A model generated the notes under the pieces. The model was given only the letters and a program-made list of their open reading frames with translations, ran no database searches and was not told the origin of the DNA. A stretch of 9,590 nt of DNA from Clostridia bacterium (GTDB taxonomy: Bacteria > Bacillota_A > Clostridia > Christensenellales > Aristaeellaceae): the NCBI GenBank assembly GCA_017648805.1, contig JAGCIC010000107.1, positions 1 through 9,590 of the forward strand, in the 5' to 3' direction. Position 1 is the first letter of the stretch, and each line of letters opens with the position of its first letter. Below are positions 6,568 through 9,590 of the stretch, in pieces. The position numbers and the translations under genes were made by a program.

Positions 6568-7449
6568 TTAAGGCCGGCTCGGCTGCTTGACCTTGCCTTC
6601 GGTGTAATCCAGCCAGCCCTTTACCCAGTCCCTGACCACGCTCCAGTCCGTTTCCATGCACATGTGGCGGGTCTTGATGGGGTGGATCTCCCGCACCTTT
6701 ACGCCGGACAGGGCACTGAACAGGCGGTCGAATATCTCCCGCCCCATGGGGTCTTCGTCACCCATAAGGGTCATCACGGGGCGGTCGGTCTCGTACACTT
6801 CGTCAGGCAGGTACTAGCCGTTTTCCAGCATATCCAGCAGGATGTGTCCCCGTCCCCTGCGGAAGAAATTTCGGCGCAGTTCCTCGCCTCGTTCTCTTTT
6901 GAGTTTGGGACCGTAGAGCTCCCTGATCTTGTCCAGAGCGCGCCGTGGGTGGGACTCGAAATACTCGTACTTGCGCAGATAGAACCAGCGGGTGAGCCCG
7001 CTCAAGCGGTAAGTGAGCTTTTTATAGCCGAAGATATGAGTGACCGGTGAAATGAGCACCCGGCTTATCACGCTCTCAGGGAACATTGTGGTCATAAGCA
7101 GCACAACGCCCGCGCCGGAGCCGTGGCCGAACAGGTGCCACCGGGTCTCGTCCTCGCCACGGGAGATCTCTATCTCGTCCAGTACGCCCCATACCAGCTT
7201 GGCCCGGGTGGTGTTGTCCTGGGGCGCTTTCACGGGGGTGTGGCCGAAGCCGGGCAGTTCGACCGTCACGCACAGGCAGCCGTTTTTGGCGAGTTCGCGG
7301 CACAGGCTGTCGAAACTGCCCGCGTCGCTTATGGGAGAACACACGCAGGCTACCCGGCGGGACACGGGCACGTCAATGGGAGTGTAGACCTTGAAATACA
7401 TGCCCACACCCTCGAACCGGCGCATACCCTTTTGCACCCTGAATCTCAC
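6568..7449 (-). pseudogene. Alpha/beta-hydrolase-fold protein interrupted by an in-frame TAG
   Basis: The 294-codon frame is intact except for TAG at codon 212 (6814-6816). Residues 1-211 show the first strands (RRVACVCSP, 31-39), an ELPGFGHTP turn (64-72), and a nucleophile-elbow-like LFGHGSGAGVVLL (106-118). After the TAG, about 81 more codons keep the fold's later parts: GDEDP (230-234), with D233 at the usual acid position, and RHMCMETDW (261-269), with H262 at the usual catalytic histidine position. The truncated product would lack both. Aligned on the usual G-H-S-x-G elbow, the nucleophile position is G110 and the serine is one residue later (S111), so even the full protein may be atypical. 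The start is GTG at 7449, with GGAGG six bases upstream and a strong promoter. Nonsense mutation, sequencing error, or readthrough are the options. Confidence 0.8.
6814..6816 (-). other. In-frame TAG codon within the hydrolase frame
   Basis: On the minus strand the codons read E-N-G, TAG, then Y-L-P-D-E-V-Y-E-T-D without any frame change. One substitution would give CAG, AAG, GAG, TGG or a Tyr codon. Every other stop of a credible gene in this window is TGA or TAA, so this is the only TAG met in a coding frame. Confidence 0.9.
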
Positions 7450-7482
7450 CTGACGCCTCCATATGATAACAGTTCAACTTTT

Positions 7483-7511
7483 ATTGTATCACAAACCATG
7501 GCGGTTGGCAA
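7483..7511 (-). promoter_or_regulatory. Sigma-A-type promoter of the hydrolase-fold gene
   Basis: On the minus strand TTGCCA (7506-7511, five of six consensus bases) is followed after exactly 17 bases by TACAAT (7483-7488, five of six). Transcription should start near 7476, about 27 bases before the GTG at 7449. The -10 box and spacer overlap one arm of the inverted repeat at 7486-7497. Confidence 0.75.
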
Positions 7512-7543
7512 GCATCAGGGCGGCACCGCCGGGTTTGTGATAC
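7486..7543. repeat. Perfect 12-bp inverted repeat, extended dyad between divergent promoters
   Basis: GTATCACAAACC (7486-7497) is the exact reverse complement of GGTTTGTGATAC (7532-7543). Pairing continues inward, after a 2/1-base mismatch, with GGCGGT (7500-7505) against ACCGCC (7525-7530), leaving a 19-base centre. The left arm covers part of the hydrolase promoter; the right arm ends 19 bases before the -35 box of the glycosidase promoter. A T-rich run follows the right arm. It may be a two-site operator or an intrinsic hairpin. Confidence 0.85.
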
Positions 7544-7562
7544 TTTTTTAACTTTTTCGGGG

Positions 7563-7591
7563 GTGACAGTCAGGCGCTCGCAGAGTATAAT
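7563..7591 (+). promoter_or_regulatory. Sigma-A-type promoter of the glycosidase-Lgt-like operon
   Basis: GTGACA (7563-7568, five of six) and a perfect TATAAT (7586-7591) are 17 bases apart. The predicted start is near 7597. The leader runs to the ATG at 7651, which is preceded by GGAG at 7639-7642, eight bases upstream. Confidence 0.8.
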
Positions 7592-7650
7592 ATCATACGT
7601 GTCGGAATGATAAAAAAGATTGCCCGTGAGGCGGGACCGGAGCTTTAAAC

Positions 7651-8646
7651 ATGAGTAAAACCCTGCGCTGCGCGCTTATCGTACTGTTGGTGCTGATGCT
7701 GCTTGCACTGCCGTTCATAGTGCCCAGCGGAAATATGCTTACCGATTACCAGTATGAATGGATGGACATGGGAGTTCTGCCGCTGTTCTCCGCATTCGCG
7801 GAAGAAGAACAGACGCCTGCCGAGCTGCCGCTGGATATGTCCCCCGGCATGCTGCCGAACCCCGACGCGTATACCGAAGAAGGATACGAAGACGCGTCCA
7901 TAAAAGTGTCCATAGAGCACTATGTGGACGAAAAGGAAGGCTTCTCCGTAAGGATAGCGTACATAGACGTGGCGTCTCCCACCCAGCTGCGTACGGGCGT
8001 GGCGGGCAGGAACGCTCTGGACCTGCGCATAAACAGCGTGGTGTTCATGGCGAACAGGTACAACGCGGTGCTGGCCATGAGCGGGGATTACTACACAAAC
8101 GACCCGGAGATGACGCCCTTCGAATACCGCATGGGGACCAAGGCGCGCCGGACTCTCAACGTGGCGCGGGATATACTGATCACCGATGAGAACGGCGACT
8201 TTCACATTGTGCTGTCTGCCAACGCCAACGTCCAGAAGCAGGAGATAGCCGAGATAGAGGCGGAGCATCAGATAGTTAACGCGTTTTCCTTCGGCCCCGC
8301 ACTGGTAAAAGACGGGGAGGAACTTACGACTTCATACAAGATATACAGCGCCCACGCCCAGGATCCCCGGGTGGCCATCGGCCAGAGAGGACCCTGCTCC
8401 TATGTTGCTGTGGTCTCCGAGGGCAGGGGCAGGAAAGCCAAGGGCATGACCCATCAGCAGCTGGCGCACTTCATGTACGAGTATCTGGGCTGCGTGCAGG
8501 CGTACAACCTGGACGGTGGCAACACCGGTACCATGGTGTTCGGAAAGACAGTGTTCAAGGCGGACCAGCAGACCAGCCAGCTGAGGGTGCTCAACGACTG
8601 TATCTATTTCGCCACCACAGTGGACCCGGAGACGTGGAGCAAGTAA
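7651..8646 (+). CDS. Phosphodiester glycosidase family protein (NAGPA domain), secreted or membrane-anchored
   Basis: This 331-residue protein has one N-terminal hydrophobic helix (about 8-24) after a basic start, so it is exported. The cleavage site is unclear: AFA before EEE (48-53) is far from the helix, and there is no lipobox. An acidic linker (about 50-85) leads to the catalytic domain. NAGPA-type landmarks are MSGDYYTN (143-150), FSFGPALVKDGE (212-223), DPRVAIGQ (238-245), GMTHQQLAHFMYEYLGC (265-281) and NLDGGNTGTM (286-295), the characteristic Asp-Gly-Gly motif. The family is named for the enzyme that removes GlcNAc from GlcNAc-1-phosphodiesters; bacterial members are thought to act on extracellular or envelope glycans, but their substrates are mostly unknown. 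It has its own promoter and is followed one base after its stop by the Lgt-like gene. Confidence 0.88.
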   Translation: MSKTLRCALIVLLVLMLLALPFIVPSGNMLTDYQYEWMDMGVLPLFSAFAEEEQTPAELPLDMSPGMLPNPDAYTEEGYEDASIKVSIEHYVDEKEGFSVRIAYIDVASPTQLRTGVAGRNALDLRINSVVFMANRYNAVLAMSGDYYTNDPEMTPFEYRMGTKARRTLNVARDILITDENGDFHIVLSANANVQKQEIAEIEAEHQIVNAFSFGPALVKDGEELTTSYKIYSAHAQDPRVAIGQRGPCSYVAVVSEGRGRKAKGMTHQQLAHFMYEYLGCVQAYNLDGGNTGTMVFGKTVFKADQQTSQLRVLNDCIYFATTVDPETWSK

Positions 8647-8647
8647 T

Positions 8648-9580
8648 ATGCCTGAAGAGAGCCTGTATTTTGAAGTATTCGGCCTAAGAGCATACTGGTA
8701 CGGCGTGTGCGCCGCGCTGGGCGCGCTGCTTGCGCTGATAGTATTGTGCTTTACGGGAAAGAAGCGGGGAATAAAAGCGGACTCTGTGCTTCTGTTCGGC
8801 GTGATCGCGCTGCCGCCGGGGCTTATTTGCTCAAGGCTGCTGTTCTGCCTGCTGGACGCGAACTTCCGTGTGCTGTTCTCGTGGAAAGCGGCGGTCACAG
8901 TGTGGGGCGGCGGCCTGTCCATGATGGGCGCGCTGCTGGGTGCGGGTCTTGCCGGGGTCATCGCGGCGAAGCTGACTAAGACCGCTTCCCTTTCGTTTAT
9001 GGATGCGCTGGCTCCCGCGCTGCTGGTGTTCGTGATGTGCGCCCGGATCGGGGAGGGCTTCACGGACTTTCTGGGCCGCAGCCGCAACCTGAATGTGGAC
9101 TGGTTCAACGATACTTTTCTGGCCACGAGCGACGGTTACGGTTCCTATAATCTGAATACCTATCTGCTCGAGGCGGCGTGCGCCCTGATACTGGCCGTTG
9201 CCGCATATATAGGCTTGTGCCGGGAAAAGCGGGCGGGGGACGCGTTTCTGACCGCGCTGCTGCTGTGTGGCTGTACGCAGACGCTGTGGGAAAGCCTCAG
9301 GTTCGACAGCCACATGCGCCTGTCTTTCGTAAGTCTGCAGCAGATTATGGCTGCGTGCATGTTCGCGGTGCCGCTGCTTATCTTCGCTTTCCGCAGGGGC
9401 AAAAACGCCGTGATCGCCGCCGCTGTCGTGATCGTGCTGCTCGTGGGCAGCGTGGTGGGCATAGAGCTGATGATAGACCGCACGGACGTGAGCAACGTGC
9501 TCCTTTATATCATATATGCGGCGATACTGACCATTCCCGCCGTGCTGGGTCTGATCTGGAAGAAAAAAGCAAAAGCGTGA
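8648..9580 (+). CDS. Divergent prolipoprotein diacylglyceryl transferase (Lgt)-like membrane protein
   Basis: This 310-residue polytopic membrane protein has the Lgt order of segments: GLRAYWYGVCAALG (12-25), SRLLFCLL (62-69), VWGGGLSMMGALLGAG (85-100), CARIGEGFTDFLGRS (131-145), NTYLLEAA (170-177) and ESLRFDSHMR (215-224). True Lgt attaches diacylglycerol to the lipobox cysteine of prolipoproteins. Here the histidine normally in the G-G-x-x-x-H-G-G motif is M93, and the Asn of the G-R-I-x-N-F motif is E136, while R133 is kept. Two extra hydrophobic segments (about 254-273 and 284-303) extend the C-terminus beyond usual Lgt length, followed by a Lys-rich tail. These changes suggest a paralogue with altered function, not the housekeeping enzyme. 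Start ATG follows the glycosidase TAA by one base, with GGAG (8636-8639) inside that gene. No terminator is visible in the 10 bases left. Confidence 0.75.
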   Translation: MPEESLYFEVFGLRAYWYGVCAALGALLALIVLCFTGKKRGIKADSVLLFGVIALPPGLICSRLLFCLLDANFRVLFSWKAAVTVWGGGLSMMGALLGAGLAGVIAAKLTKTASLSFMDALAPALLVFVMCARIGEGFTDFLGRSRNLNVDWFNDTFLATSDGYGSYNLNTYLLEAACALILAVAAYIGLCREKRAGDAFLTALLLCGCTQTLWESLRFDSHMRLSFVSLQQIMAACMFAVPLLIFAFRRGKNAVIAAAVVIVLLVGSVVGIELMIDRTDVSNVLLYIIYAAILTIPAVLGLIWKKKAKA

Positions 9581-9590
9581 AAAGACAAAA

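Noticed and set aside
7519..7560. Plus-strand rho-independent terminator made of GGCGGCACCGCC plus a T run
   Set aside because: The GC hairpin is separated from the T run by about 13 bases and no plus-strand gene lies upstream for it to end; the larger inverted repeat explains the sequence better.
7645..8268. 207-codon minus-strand open frame opposite the glycosidase
   Set aside because: Its composition (many Val, His, Arg, Gln) is typical of an antisense frame; the plus strand encodes clear NAGPA motifs with a promoter.

Overview
The window looks like chromosomal DNA from a GC-rich member of the Bacillota (class Clostridia, possibly a gut lineage). Pointers are the Gram-positive type Opp ATPases, a small DUF3899-like membrane protein, strong GGAGG-type ribosome binding sites, sigma-A-like promoters and a preference for G/C at third codon positions. 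No phage, IS, CRISPR, tRNA or rRNA signal was seen. The taxonomic guess is inference from gene style only.

Layout. (1) 1-1886, plus strand: the tail of an OppD-type ATPase, a complete OppF-type ATPase and a small DUF3899-like membrane protein. They are chained by ATGA overlaps and closed by a terminator at 1906-1933. (2) 1961-4056, minus strand: an FAD-dependent oxidoreductase followed by a LacX-like aldose 1-epimerase. This pair converges on the first operon and shares the terminator. (3) 4057-4315: a 259-base divergent intergenic region with a very good plus-strand promoter and small palindromes that could be operators. (4) 4316-6506, plus strand: a VOC-family metalloenzyme and a cytoplasmic 593-residue protein predicted to be an alpha/alpha-toroid plus beta-sandwich of the polysaccharide-lyase/glycosidase kind, closed by a hairpin at 6533-6560. 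(5) 6568-7449, minus strand: an alpha/beta-hydrolase-fold gene interrupted by one in-frame TAG. (6) 7450-7650: a second divergent promoter region with a perfect 12-bp inverted repeat. (7) 7651-9580, plus strand: a secreted or membrane-anchored phosphodiester glycosidase (NAGPA domain) followed one base later by a divergent Lgt-like membrane protein.

How the parts may work together. Regions 2-4 form a back-to-back unit of two two-gene operons (oxidoreductase + epimerase; VOC + toroid protein) around one control region. The best reading is an intracellular carbohydrate-processing locus of unknown substrate. It is not a system I recognise by name. Region 7 looks like an envelope glycan or phosphodiester module, with an Lgt homologue in which recognisable catalytic-motif residues are changed. 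The clearest anomalies are the single TAG in an otherwise intact hydrolase frame and the long dyad between the hydrolase and glycosidase promoters.
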